Shown piece after piece: positions 46,273 to 58,833 of a stretch of DNA of 64,000 nt; positions within the stretch are counted from its first letter, which is position 1, and every line of letters starts with the position of its first letter. The translations under genes and the position numbers were made by a program. Origin of the DNA: Dichetophora obliterata (lineage: Eukaryota; Arthropoda; Insecta; Diptera; Sciomyzidae). Where the stretch lies: the NCBI GenBank assembly GCA_963920525.1, contig OY986435.1, positions 259,491,462-259,555,461 of the forward strand, read 5' to 3'. Under the pieces are notes generated by a model. The model worked only from the letters and a program-made list of their open reading frames with translations, was not told the origin of the DNA and ran no database searches.

Positions 46273-46692
46273 TACATGTGCCAACAAGTGCCACCAGCAA
46301 CAGCACAAGCAAATGAAGCGCAAATTCTCTGAAGCGTATAATGGCAGAAATTTGCCTCTGCGCTTGAGACATGCTGAAATGGTGCTTATTGCAATCTAAC
46401 TTAAGTATTTATATACTAACAAACAGATTATATGCATTAATTTCAGGAGATTTCAAGTGATTTCTTTGTGAGCTTGCGGCCGATTAAGAACAAGAGTGAC
46501 GATCATTGCTGATTCTTTTATGCACAAATACATGCAAACATTTTTGAGGTTATGTTTTGTTATTTTCCTATCTTTTTTTCTTTTCTGTCTGTATTGATGA
46601 CGAGAGTTCCTCGGAAAAATACGATGACGCAAACCAAAGATTTACCCTCTACCAAAATCGTTCAACGCGCCTAAAGAAATTTTCACTTAAAA

Positions 46693-47062
46693 AAAAATAG
46701 ATGTGTCGTTGGACACACGAGAGAAGTGTAGCTTTTCCACAGTTTCATAGATTTGTTAATTTATTAGTTTTTTTATAATAAAATTATTTTTAAATTCAAA
46801 AATTTAAAGTAACATCAAATTAATTAAAAAAACACCAGTAATTAAAGTTATAATCACACCAGTAGATTTTATTACATGTCATTATTATTTTATCTCATTG
46901 CATATTACATCCATTTTGAATTATTTTTGTAAATGTTTTCAATTATTGTTATCGAATTTTATTAATGACATTTAGGGGTTTATGATAACTGAAATAGCAA
47001 ACGTATGTTATAGATGTTTTGTCGGCAATATATCTAGAAAAAACTGCATCAATAGTTGTTCC
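46693..47062. other. AT-rich stretch without recognisable features
   Basis: It may hold the 3' end of the Helentron, read on the minus strand. No terminal hairpin could be placed with confidence. Confidence 0.4.
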
Positions 47063-47735
47063 TTATTGTGTTACACAAATATTTGGATCGCTTATTATTT
47101 GTAAATTAAATTTATCAAAAAAAAATTGTTTGAGTGCCTTTGAGGATTCATGTCTAAAATCGCAATTAAAATCTCCACCAAAAACAATTGGCATTTTGTG
47201 ATAATTTTCACCCAGTTCAGTGGAACCTGCTCGTGAATAACATAAAAGAGATCTATGGATAAATTTTATTATGTTGTCGATTTTATTTTTTTCGGTCGCA
47301 TTCTGAGGTGAAATATTAGTCGAAATCATCAAAATATGTTGTCCATTGGGACCTATCATTTCTGCAGAACATACTTCTCCAATTTTTGAAATATCAGCGG
47401 AAAAATTTTGTAGCGGAAGTCTGTTTAAATATATTGACATATTCCCAGTGACTGCATTGTACTTACCTTTATTATAATTACTATTAATTGCAACTCCTCC
47501 AGAACGACAAATATTTCTCTGAAATTGAGATATACAAGCGAAATTAGTGATATCAATACTTCCATCATTTTGCATTTTTATTTCTGATAGCAACATAATG
47601 CGTTATAGAATCGGTAAGATCTTGAGAATGCGCATGAAGACTCTGACAATTTAAAGACATTACAGAAAGGAACTGTTTGCTCTCTATCAAATTTTTTATA
47701 GTAATGTATTTAGTTTCTAATTTGTTAAGAGATAA
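47063..47735 (-). pseudogene. Helentron C-terminal endonuclease (EEP/APE-like) domain
   Basis: The domain begins with 'VMSLNCQSLHAHSQDL' (about 47655-47605), in the frame continuing from the helicase. It shifts by one base near 47596 into the frame starting 'MLLSEIKMQNDGS'. The metal-binding endonuclease motif 'VFGGDFNCDF' (about 47165) is intact. The frame ends at a TAA near 47063, earlier than expected for a full EEP fold, so the last strand and its His motif appear to be missing. The domain belongs to the mobile element. Confidence 0.8.
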
Positions 47736-47738
47736 TCT

Positions 47739-48323
47739 TTAAAATTCTTGAATTAAATCAACATTAGAAAAATCTTTTCGCCTTCCATGATGAAATATAA
47801 ATTGGTGAGGGTTGTCATCAGAGGTTGTGATAAAAAGTCCGTCAATACTAGTAACACGAGACAAAGCGACGTAGAGTAATTGCAAGGAATGCTTTTTGTC
47901 ATATTCGTAAACAATATCTGCGAATAATTCACCCTGTGACCTATGAATAGTTATAGCCATTGCAGGAATTAATGGAAAACGATTTCTTGTAACTGTGATT
48001 GTTTTATTTTTATTAAGAGGTATGCAACTGTTTTTTCGTACTATTGGCGCAGCTCTTCTTCCAACTTGAATTGACTGAGCATCAGCGGAAGCTTTCATTC
48101 TTGTTTTCTGACCAATTTTAGACTCATCAAACTCCAGCCAAACTTTTTTAACCTGGTCATTCTGGTCAATTTCAATGTGCACTAGTTTACCAATAGCCCC
48201 ATTTGCCAAACCATCGCTAACATTAATATTTGTTGTTATTAGATAATCAGCCCAATCATTAAACATTTTCTCCTGGGAGTTGCAAAAGGGAGTTTCCGGT
48301 TTTAAGATAGCAGATAAAGACAT
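47739..48323 (-). pseudogene. Helentron Pif1-like helicase, C-terminal part
   Basis: It encodes 'NVSDGLANGAIGKL', 'PAMAITIHRSQGE' (helicase motif V region) and 'LQLLYVALSRVTSIDGLF' (motif VI). It ends 'VDLIQEF' at a TAA (47739-47741). Translation in the same frame past that TAA continues 'RLSLNKLETKYI' into the endonuclease domain. The stop is therefore a lesion in an originally fused helicase-endonuclease protein. Confidence 0.88.
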
Positions 48324-48480
48324 CTAATTTTTTTATTTTGCACTTATGAATATTGGCGGTTGATAAACAAATTGCATTAAAAATTTCCAAAAAGTTTTTG
48401 AACTTTATCTTAAAAATGGAAACTCCTTTTAACAACTTCCGGGAGAAAATGTTTCATGATTGGGCTGAATGTTTATTGAT
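48227..48480. repeat. Inverted duplication inside the Helentron helicase
   Basis: The minus-strand segment 48313-48227 encodes 'ILKPETPFCNSQEKMFNDWA'. The + strand segment 48404-48480 encodes 'ILKMETPFNNFREKMFHDWA'. The two DNA segments are inverted copies about 90 bp apart with moderate divergence. Confidence 0.85.
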
Positions 48481-48825
48481 GAAAAAAACAATTTCAGAAG
48501 GTAAACCACCTGTATCTTTCAAATTATGCAATATTTGTTTAAATGCTTGTAATTGTTCATTATTTTTACATCTACTAATGTTATCTATTGCAGAGGAAAT
48601 TTTGTTGTGTTCTATTGCGCGTAAGATAGATTTATTAAATAAATCTACAGAAGCATTACTAATAAATAATCTTATTCCATTTGGACACAGGCAGCTGGCA
48701 GTTTCCTTCGTAACAAATCGACTCTCTATTAAACGTAACTCGTTTTGCTCAAGTTTTTGACCATCACCAATCTTCGTTAGCAATGACGAAAACTGTTTAT
48801 TACTTTGCCGCATAACTTGTGTCAA
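48454..48825 (-). pseudogene. Helentron Pif1-like helicase, middle part
   Basis: The 123-codon frame contains 'QFSSLLTKIGDGQKL', 'LRLIESRFVTKE' and 'CPNGIRLFISN', as in the middle of Helitron/Helentron helicases. It is separated from the C-terminal part by an inverted duplication at 48404-48480. The upstream Walker A/B part of the helicase is missing. Confidence 0.8.
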
Positions 48826-48860
48826 TTCATAAAATTTAAGTTCCAGCAGTTCTTGAAGTT

Positions 48861-51800
48861 AGTCAATAATAAATTCTTTTGTGTCCTTTGAGGTAGGTAA
48901 AAATTTTTTGTTTTAATTAAAATGGATGTAATTTTCGAAGCCATCCAAGGAAAGTAATGAATAAACTGTAGAGTATGCAAAATTTTCGATCATATGTGTT
49001 TTTTTGCAATTTCAATGTAGAACTTGATGAAAATACAGCGCTAGAACTGGGTGAAGTTCAAGATAACGATCCAAAATAATCATTTTTTTTTTTAAAAAAA
49101 AGAAATGAAAAGTAAAATTTTAAATATCCACTTACTTTTAGTTTGAATCGCTAGAAGATTGCGTAAGGGCGCGTTTATAGTGCCGACTTACGACCGAACC
49201 GAGCCGAGCTAAAACTCAAAAATGCATTGGGGCAAAAGGGATGCATGACTTGCCTTCTCTTTTTCTTCAATGCGTTTTTGAGTTTCAACTCGGGTTAATT
49301 TTAATTTATTTTGAATGGCTTTTCTTCTCTTATTCTTATACATGCACAAATATGTTCTTCTGTATTGAAACGATCAATACATGGCAGAATAATAGGTAAG
49401 GTGCAATTCGAGGAGCAAAAAACGATAGAGCAAAACAAAGGCGTAGTTAAAATATCACTTTTGACGTTTACTCGTTCAGTCATAGGGATGTGTAGTGTAC
49501 TTGTAACCATATAAATCAATTAAGTGCCCAGATTTTGAATGTGAAAACAAAATAAAACTTAGCAAAAACCAAAAATTTAATAAAATGAGCTGTGTTTTAA
49601 GTTTTAATAGAGAATTAATTGTATTTTGGCTTTGGAAAAGCAAATAAAAGTTAGCTTTAATAGAATTTTAATTTCACTACTTACTTCGATTGTTCAGTAA
49701 CCAATTTGTTTGTGTCACTATGTATGGTTTAGGGAAGTCCCGGACGATTTAAGCCCCATTTAATCCTGGGATTGTTTTTACTGGATCCCGGGATTTTTAA
49801 ATAAAATAATTTAAATTACATATATTCATGTAAATGCAGAAATTAAATTTTAAGTTGATATAAATATAGAATTAGAAAAAGCTTTTATTGAGGCTGAAAA
49901 AGATTGTTAAGACGATGAGTGTGAATCCCTGGAGCAAAGACTTTACAAAGTTTTAGAAGAATTTGCAACATCGGGTAGTCAGCTATGTATGTATTTCAAA
50001 ATTGTCAGATATTCTGACTTAGGAAATTTTTTTTTTTGTGGTGAAGACAATCGTAATCGCAACATATAAATTGCTTACGATTATCGTACAACTAACTATA
50101 TCTCCAACTAGAATAGAATCAAAACGGTGCTTCTCATCAGCGCATTATATTTGTAATAGTACCCGAACAACAATGTTTTACTTTAAAAATAATAAAAACA
50201 AAAAATTTAATTTTGAAAAGTCTTTTCCAACCTTAATTTGCCTCAAACACAAAAAAAAAAAACATGAAGACGGCGTAAAAAAATGTGTAACATTTATATA
50301 GTAATACCTTAAACTGTTCTGTCTCTTATTTTTTTATATTTTTTGTTTTTTAACCCTTTCAAAGGCTAGGCTAAACTAAGAACAAAATAATTTTTTTGGG
50401 GTAATATTCCTATCATTTAGGTCCTTAAAAGATGAAAAGAACATACCTTTGATTTTAACTTGCGCTATTGACGTTTTACAAGCATGTACAAAGAAAAAAT
50501 TGTCTTGCTCTTGTTCGGCACAAAGTCTTTTTTTAAATCCCTTAAAGGTTTTTCAACCCTTTGGTCTTTGTTTTTTAAACCCTCTTTATAATCTAATCAC
50601 GAAAGCTATAAAAAGATAAAAAACATACATTTAATTTTTTTTTCGGTTGATTTTTTCTTATAAAATAGGGCGAAAAAATTTTTTTTTTCTTTTCTTCGGC
50701 ACAAAATCGAAAATCCAACTGTTATTTTTATTATGTTGATTCATCTTTGTTTAATAGAACCAAATAATTTGATTTAAAAAACTTTGCAAAATAAATACAT
50801 AAGCAATTACTTTCTGACGTGTCCAATATATTGGGCAAGTCAACTGAAAGGATTAAATTAATACAATGTGCTAGTCATTAATATTATTTAAGTTTTTTGC
50901 GTTTATTCACAATTCACAAACGGAAAACTGAGTTTTTTCTTCGGTTTTTGTTGAAGTTCTGCTATGGGCATTTTATAAATAAAATGTTTTGAACTGAATT
51001 TTAACATCTGCCATCAATTGAAAGTTGTGTCTGTAGGAAAACACACAAACTAGTTGAGAAACCAGTTGTTTGATTAGTTGCTCGTCTATAGGGGCCTTAA
51101 GAGGAATTTCTCAAACTAAATATTATGTGAAAATACTCAATAATTATAATTAAAGCCGAAAACAAATTGAACAAGCGACTTACGAACGAACTGAATTCCC
51201 CGAACTAAATATTTGGAAATGCTTCGTACCCCATTCAAAATAAGTAACCCACTGGTGAACCAAATGTCTGAAGAAGGGGTAAAGTAGTTCACGGCCAACT
51301 TTTAAGTATTTTAAAATTCACTTATAATGCTTACATTGGCTACAAAGCTCAAAACATATATTTAGGAGATGTCACCGAGCCCAAACCCAAGTTTAACACA
51401 TGATGACTCACCGGTGAGCCAAGTGTCAACACAAGCTTGGTGTATGGTCTGGAATATTAAAAAAGAATATCAAAAATCTCTATTTTGGTTCATAACTTTG
51501 GTTCATCCAAGCAAATCAAGAAAACGGAGAAAATAAATCAATAATAGTCATTTCCATGCATATCTATGTCATGACATTTTGTATCAAAGCAAAGCATGGC
51601 AATAATATTATAGAAAATTAAAAAAGCTCTTCGCTCTTTGCTTTTCTTGGCATTTTATTCACTTCACTCCAACTACACTTGCACTTTCAGTTCACCACAC
51701 TAATCCAGCCCATTCACCATAAAACGGTTCCCTTTAATAGCGAATGCACTGCACCAAACACTACATAAATGTCAACTATAAAAATATCACAAAATGTCAG

Positions 51801-53575
51801 TTGAGCCCAGGCGCTCGCTAAGTAGCTGACGCGGTCAAGTCAAGATTGCAGTTGAACACAGAGTCATTTATTACAGAGACAAATGATTCTTAACAAAAAA
51901 AAAGCAAACAAATTTAATAAATACATGATGCCATTAGCACAAAATTTCGCTTTGCTGCCAACTGCAACATTAGCAAATTCACCAAAACTGTTGCCCGCCG
52001 AATTTTTTTAGCTACTGTTTCTGTCAGTTGGCTTGGATTTTTTTAAATATCCACTAACAGCATTCACATTTCGCTTGCCCCCAATTTTCCAACACTTTGT
52101 GAACCACATCCAACATCCCAAAAGGCGACGTGAGTGGCAACTTCATTGAATCTTTTTGTTTGACTTTTGAATGTCTGCACAAAAGCACAACCAGCCAACT
52201 GGCAAACATTTTCCAAAGACTGAAAAGGAGCAAAAAAAATATATGCTTGCTGAATATCCCTAATGGCGTCAGCTGCAGTCGAAGTATAAGAGTGTGTTTA
52301 GGAGTGTTGGCCACAAAATGACAAGCACATCAACGCGTCATCAAGCACATCACTGACAGCTGTTGCTGCTACAGATGCGTGTTAGAGTTTTTTAGCGTGC
52401 CCCTATGGAAAGTAATGACGTTTTTCAGAGCATAGAAAAAATTGCTATAAATATTAATAATAGAAAAAAACCAGTTAGGAAACTCATTCCATAATAAAAT
52501 TAATAAAAGCCATGACAAGAAAATTCATGCAAATGTTACTACTGCTGCAATTTACCATATCTCCCAAAGTATCTGAACTGATCTGTATTACAATGGACAG
52601 GAGGGAGGATTACAAAATTTCCTGAGAGAGCTTGCAAACCTCATTTTTATTTGAAAACCTCAAAGAGTAAACTTCTAGGTTCGCTATAATTTGTGTGCTA
52701 GCTTTGGTATGCTTTAATAATACGCACATCAGAATTAGTATAAGAAGCTCGGACAAAGCCTTTTTAAGTGCTGAAATATCCAATTCATTTTTATTTTCCG
52801 TAAATTTTTAAATAAAAAAGTGCCACCAAGATTATCTTAAAAAGTTTAGTGCTTAAAAATGTGTTGGAGCATATGGTCACAGCAACTACATCTCTCCCGT
52901 GCAAGTACATACAAAACATAGTAAACGCGTTAATCTTAACAGGTAATTTTTAAATAGTACATTTTGATAAATTACATCAGATACACATTTGACATTCACA
53001 TACTGATTTCAAAAAATATACAATCCATATAAAGACAAAATATTAAATCATTATTATTACATTCACAATAATCACAAAAAATATTCAGCTGTCCAGTTGA
53101 ATCCAATTGCAGTGGCTAGGCGAAAGTATATGTTAACAATTCTCTTCACATCATTTTGATATGAATGATATTTGAGTATGAACCCAATGTTCATACTGTA
53201 GCTCCTTTTTGTTAATAAAAATGTATTAAGTTTTCGATAACTGTTATTTGTATAACTTTATTAACTAAAAAAGCCGCATAAGCGTACGGGCAATTTTAAT
53301 TATAAATTACTGGCTGTGGTTGCACTTCACAGCCTGCCTCACCATTGAAACGACACGAGTCGAATCGAAACAAGAAAAAATATGCATAACATTGTTGTTG
53401 TTATTGCTGCTGGGTATAATTTAATGGTATTTTCTCGTTGGCTGCAACACATGTTGTTAAATAGGAAAGCGTATCGTTTGAGTATTTTGGTAACACTCCA
53501 TTTCACTCCCTATATAATTTCCATACTACGGGCTATACCCAGTGGAGAAATGAGAAGTCATTACTGCCATAACTA
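48861..53575. other. Gene-less AT-rich region
   Basis: No gene was recognised. At 49205-49285, 'aaaactcaaaaatgcattg' is mirrored by 'caatgcgtttttgagttt', a small hairpin. At 49735-49800 there are CCCGGGATT words like those at 10665-10690. 51600-52330 is less AT-biased and may be unique sequence, but no convincing frame spans it. Confidence 0.5.
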
Positions 53576-53579
53576 GCTC

Positions 53580-53790
53580 AGTAAGTCAGAGTATTACTAT
53601 GTAATTACAACCAGCATTATCTTTAAGTCAGAGGTCAACTACTAACCTCGAGTATTACCTACAAGTTGCAGTGCAACTTATTACCAACCGTATTACCTAT
53701 AAATATGAGTGTAACTCATTACCTCCTATATTAATTATAAGTCAAAGAGTAACTACTTACCTTTATTGTTACCAAAAAGATACTCGTTGT
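53580..53790 (+). repeat. Degenerate tandem repeat (TATTACC...AAGTCAGAG)
   Basis: Four or so diverged units of roughly 55 bp carry 'taagtcaga', 'actcattacc/cttattacc' and 'gtattacct'. It lies just upstream of the satellite. Confidence 0.6.
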
Positions 53791-54830
53791 TTTATTTTTT
53801 TTTTAATTAATTATTTATTAATATATTATTTTTATATATAAATAGCTGAAACCCCACGCGTTGCTGCCACACTCCCCCCTTGAATGTGTAAATTGAGGTC
53901 CAATATTTAATTCAGATGCTGTGCGACATATAAATCAAAGCTGCTCAATAGCACAACTTTGAGTTGTATACCCCTTGTCCAACGCCTATAAAATGTTGCC
54001 AATGAAACTGCATTTGTAAATTTAATCCGAATACTAAATTCCGACGCACGTCTCTTTTTTCAACGCCCTTCAAATGTAATCAATGAATCTGCATGTGTAC
54101 ATTGAGATCGAATACTGATTCCAAAACCGTGCGATCAATAATTTCAATGCTATTCAATATTGAAAATTTTGGTTGTATAGGAGGTGCCACGCCCCCTTCT
54201 CAAATGCTCATAAAATAAAATCATTGAAATTGCCTGTGTAAATCGGAATGTCGACGCTGTGCTACCTATAACTCAAAATCTATTCGATATCGCAAATTTA
54301 TGTTGTATTGGAGGAGCTACGCTCCTTCTCCAACGCCCCTAAAATGCATTCTGTAAAACTGCATGCGCGAATTGAGGCCGAATACTGAACTCCCATGCTG
54401 TGCGATCTATAACTTCAAAGCTTTTCGATATCGTATATTTGGGTTATATGGGAGGTGCTATTTCCCCTATACAAACGCTTAAAAATGTTATCAGTAAAAC
54501 TCATGTTGAATACTGAATTCCGACGCTGTGCCACCGATAATTCCAAAGGTATTCGATAGCACAACTCTGGGTTGTGTATAAGATGCCACTCCATTTTTAC
54601 TACGCTCATAAAATGTTATTAATAAAACTGCATGCATAAATTAAGGTCGAATACTGAATTTTTACGGTGCACACACCCATAAATTTAAATCTTTTCGATA
54701 TCGCAAATTTGGGTTGTATGAGAGGTGCTACGCCCGCTTGTCCATCGCCATAAAATGTTATCAATAAAACTGCATTTGTATATTAAGGTCGAATACTGCA
54801 TTTCATAGCTGTGCGACCTATAACTCCATA

Positions 54831-55167
54831 AACAAAAAAAAACAAACTGGCCATTTCAGCCCTTGGCAGGACTTTGACCTAGCTTCTATTGATCAATTGT
54901 GTTGTGCGTGTTATTAAATGTTTGATCACAAATGACCGAGAACTGGACCTACGTGTTTTATGCCGACTCCGAATGGCTTATGTTCTCAAGAAGCTTTTAC
55001 ATGGCAATTTGTACTCTCTGAGGTTTGACATTGTCTGCAGAGAGGTGACGACCGAACAGAAAAATTAATTCAATTGAAAAACTTTCTGTCTGAGCTGGAA
55101 TTGAACCCGGGCTACCACGGCTCTTAAGCTTAGGGGCCACGCACTCTACCCACTAGGCTACGGCCGC
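54831..55167 (-). mobile_element. tRNA-derived SINE, 337 bp, 7-bp TSD CTCCATA
   Basis: On the minus strand it begins 'ggcggccgtagcctagtggg' (A box, 55144-55160), with B box 'gggttcaattcc' (55097-55108) at tRNA spacing. A ~250-bp body follows, ending in a T/G-rich tail 'ttgtttttttttgttt'. The direct repeat 'ctccata' flanks it at 54824-54830 and 55168-55174, and the satellite unit resumes in register on both sides. It is therefore a clean insertion. Confidence 0.9.
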
Positions 55168-55851
55168 CTCCATAGCTATTCGATATCGTAAAATTGAGTT
55201 GTAATGTAAGTGCCACTCCCCTTTACACAACGCCCATAAAGTGTTATCAATTCAACTGCATGCGTAAATTTAGGTCGAATACTGAATTTCGATGCTGTGC
55301 GACCTATAACTTCAAAGCTATTCGATAGCACAAATTTGGGTTGTATGGGAGGTGTCATGTCCGCCCTTCAAATGTAATCAATGCAACTGCATGTGCACAT
55401 TGAGGACGAGTACTGAATTCAAAAACAGTGCGATCAATAACTTCAAAGCTATTCAATATCGAAAATTTTGGTTGTAAGAGGGGTGCCACGCCCTCTCTTT
55501 CAATGCTCATAAAATAAAATCAATAAAATTTCATGCGAAAATTGGAATTCCGACGCTTTGCGGCCTATAACTCCAAAGCTATTCGATATCGCAAATTTAT
55601 GTTGTATTGGAGGTGATACACTCCTTTTCCAACGCCCATAAAATGTATTCAGTAAAACTGCACGTGTAAATTGAGGTCGAATACTAAACTCCCACGCTGT
55701 GTGATCTATAACTTCTAAGCTATTCGATATCGTATATTTGGGTTATATGGGAGGTGCTATTCCCCCCTTATAAACGCTTTAAAATGTTATCAGTAAAACT
55801 GTATGTGAACATAAAGGTGAAAACTGAACTCCGACGCTTTGCTACCTATAA

Positions 55852-56394
55852 GGCCTTTTCCACACTTGGTCAACGCAATTCCAACACAACTTCAACGCAA
55901 CAGCGAAAAAGTTGAAAAGCAATGCAACTATAAACCGAATGCTTTCAGACTTGCTTCAAAAGCCATGCCATATATATTTATTATTTAATATTTAACTCTT
56001 GCTCATTCATCCTGCTAACTATTCTTCTTTAAGATTCTATTAATGAAAAAATCAATCAATTCCTCTAAATAATCTATCCCTTTCCTTTCAGGTCAAAGAC
56101 CAAACCTTGTTTGTATAAGGCGCATGCCTTGGTTCTTTGATATTTTTTATAGAAAAAAAACTAATTAATTAACTTATTCACCTTGATTAATACTGCACTA
56201 CAAACAATTCACAAAATAAACAAACTGATGCAACAAGTCGCCGATGAAAATTGCGGAAAGCCGCGTTGCGTTGAACAGGTTGAGAACGTGTCGAGAACGT
56301 GTTGCGTGCAAGCTGCTTAATCTGAAGGTTCCGGCATAAATACAAAGGCTAGCAACTTGAGTTGAAGTTGCGTTGACCAAGTGTGGAAAAGGCC
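55852..56394. mobile_element. MITE, 543 bp, TAA target duplication, in satellite
   Basis: The termini 'ggccttttccacacttggtc' and the exact reverse complement at the right end continue into 'aacgcaa'. TAA flanks both ends (55849-55851 and 56395-56397), and the satellite sequence 'cctataactcg' is restored if one TAA is removed. The interior is non-coding. Confidence 0.88.
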
Positions 56395-57990
56395 TAACTC
56401 GAAAGCTATTCAAAAGCACAACATTGGGTTGTATGGGAGGTGTCACGTCCCTTTTTTAAAACCCTTGAAATGTAATCAATGAAACTGCATGTGTACATTA
56501 AGGTCAATTACTGAATTCCAAAACTGAGCGATCTATAACTCCAAAGCTATTCGTTATCGAAAAATTTGGGTTGAATGGGAGGAGCCATGCCCCCTTTACA
56601 AACGCTTTAACATTTTATCATAAAAACTGCATGTGAATATGAAATCGAATACTGAATTCCAAATCTGTGCGATCTGTAACTCTTAAGCTATTCGATATCG
56701 CAAATTTGAGTAAAATAAGAGGTGCCACTCCCCCTAAACAAGCACCCATAAAATTTAATCAATGAAACGGCATGTGTACATTTAGGTCGAATACTAAATT
56801 CCGACGCTGTGCGACAAATAACTCAATAACTATTCGGTATTGCAAATTTGGGTTGTATGGGAGGAGCCACTCCCCCTTGTCCAACGCCCAAAAAATATTA
56901 CTAATAAAAGTGCATGTGTAAATTTTGATCGAATACTAAATTCTGTCGCTGTGCAACCAATAATAACTTCAAAGCTATTCGATATCACTAATTTGGGTTA
57001 AATGGAAGGTGCCACGCCCCCTTTGAAAATGCTCATAAAATGTAATCAGTGAAACTGCATGTGTACGTTGAGGTAGAATACTGAATTCCGACGCTGTGCG
57101 ACCTATAATTGCAAAGCTATTCAATGGCACAACTCTGGGTTGTGTAGGAGATTCCACTCCCCCTTTAACTACGCTGAAAATTAATGAAACTCAAAACTCA
57201 AAACTCAAAATTAATGAAATGCATAAACAACTTTTATATGCATAAATTAGGGTCGAATACTGAGTTTTTACTGTGTGTGACCAATAACTTCAAATCTATT
57301 CGATATCGTAAATTGGGTTGTATGGGAGGTGCCACTCCCGCTTGTTCAACCCTATAAAATATTATTAGTAAAACAGCATTTGTAGATTAAGGTCGAATAC
57401 TGAATTTCATAGCTGTGTGACCTATAACTCCATAGCTAACGGCCATAAAATGTTACCAATTAAATTGTATGTGTAAATTTAGGTCGAATACTAAATTTCG
57501 ATGCTGTGCGACCTATAACCTCAAAGCTATTCGATAGCACATATTTGGGTTGTATGGAAGGTACCACTCTCCCTTTTCCAACGCCCATAAAATGTTATCA
57601 ATGAAACTGTATGTATAAATTGATGTCGAATACTGAATTCCGATATTTTGCGACCTGTCGGAAAATTCCAAAACTATTCAATATCAGAAGTTTTGCTTGC
57701 ATCGGAAATGATACGCGTCTTTTCCAACGCCCATAAAATGTATTCAGTAAAACTGCACGAGTAAATTAAGGTCGAATACTGAACCCCCCACGCTGTGCGA
57801 TCTATGACTTCAAAGCTATTCATATCGTATATTTGGGTTATATGGGAGGTGCTACTCCCCCTTGTGTTTTACTTCCATAAAATGCCATCAGTGAAACGCA
57901 ATGTATTAATTTTGGTTGAATACCGAATTTTGAGAATGTGCGTCCCATAACTCCCAAGCATTTTGATATCGCAAATTTTTTATTTATTTG

Positions 57991-58388
57991 TGGGATGTAA
58001 AAGGGGGTGTGACAGTAATTACTCGTACTCGAAACAAATCCACTGCCAAAATTTGAGCTCATTGGGCCAGTAGTTTCGAAATATTTTTATCTTTTCTTAA
58101 AAGTAGGCATAGCTATATTGGGACTATGCCCATTTTTAGTATAGTTACCGATAGTTATTATACGAGCATAGTTACCAAATTTTAGTTTAATACGACAAAA
58201 ACCGTCTTAAATATAGCATTTTTATTGATTTGTGGGCGGTAAAAGGGGTTGTGGCAACATTTTGTTTTTCCTACACCTCCGGGTAACAATTAAAACAAAT
58301 CCGCAGAAGGAAGCATCCAATATTGCCCAGTCATTTTCAAGTTTTAAGCAGCCGAAGAAATCACGATCCATTTTTATATATATATAGA
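57991..58388. other. Non-coding stretch between satellite and transposon
   Basis: Two similar passages, 57960-58015 and 58220-58260, contain 'tttgtgggatgtaaaagggg' and 'tttgtgggcggtaaaagggg'. They suggest a decayed duplicated repeat. No gene was seen. It ends in a (TA)n run that served as the transposon target. Confidence 0.5.
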
Positions 58389-58734
58389 TTAGGGCGGGCC
58401 AAATTTTTTGTCGATTAAAGCCACCCCCTGGGATGATTCTATAGACAATTCTAAGCAACATTGGTGAAGAAACCATAGGTCTATCTCGATTTTCGAGTCT
58501 CCCACTTTTTAAAAAATGATTTTTCCCCTATAACATCATTGATTCAAAATTCGATTTTTTATTCATCGTTATATTATCTTTTTTATGTGTATATGGGGGG
58601 TTTTTGGGGTCGAGAAATTCATTTCTGATCTTTATTTTTACCTATGACCACCGCCAGAGGGCGTTTCATGCATATTTTAACTATTTTTCGTCTATTTTCT
58701 GAGAAAAATTTAAATTTTTTTCGGTAATATTGAT

Positions 58735-58742
58735 CTTTATTT
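58735..58742 (-). terminator. Possible polyadenylation signal of the transposase gene
   Basis: On the minus strand AATAAAATAAA lies about 90-100 nt after the stop at 58834, inside the element and before the inverted repeat. Confidence 0.5.
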
Positions 58743-58833
58743 TATTTTTTGGCAACAGAAATTCAACCTAAAAACTAAGAACATGTACAAAAAAAACAAA
58801 AAAATTAATTTAGTGGAAGAAAAGCGAAATAAG

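Larger units (their letters stand above)
44945..46692 (+). repeat. Direct segmental repeat (44945-45060 and 46588-46692)
   Basis: Both copies contain 'ctgtctgtattg', 'gacgc(c/a)aaccaaagattta' and 'ccctctaccaaaatcgttca', ending in 'aaga(a/g)(g/a)ttttcactt'. Between them lie a ~62-bp minisatellite and a TIR element. A run of CAGCA-type codon-like words produces open frames that are not a gene. Confidence 0.75.
47063..48860 (-). mobile_element. Helentron (Helitron-like rolling-circle transposon) remnant
   Basis: On the minus strand, a Pif1-type helicase is followed directly by a C-terminal apurinic-like endonuclease. This domain order is characteristic of Helentrons. The Rep (HUH) domain and the 5' end are not present. 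Lesions include an in-frame stop, a frameshift and an inverted duplication. Confidence 0.85.
53850..57990 (+). repeat. Satellite array, ~143-bp unit, about 22-25 units plus two insertions
   Basis: A tandem array with the unit theme 'gaattccgacgctgtgcgac', 'ctataactccaaagctattc', 'gatatcgcaaatttgggttg', 'tatgggaggtgccacgcccc', 'aacgcccataaaatgttatc' and 'aatgaaactgcatgtgtaaa'. Successive 'cgctgtgc' words at 56805, 56947 and 57092 give periods of 142 and 145 bp. Units are strongly diverged and some are truncated. A SINE (54831-55167) and a MITE (55852-56394) interrupt the array. No open frame runs through it. Confidence 0.93.

Noticed and set aside
53850..57990. CRISPR-like array
   Set aside because: The units are long, diverged and lack unique spacers between short identical repeats. 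The context is eukaryotic.
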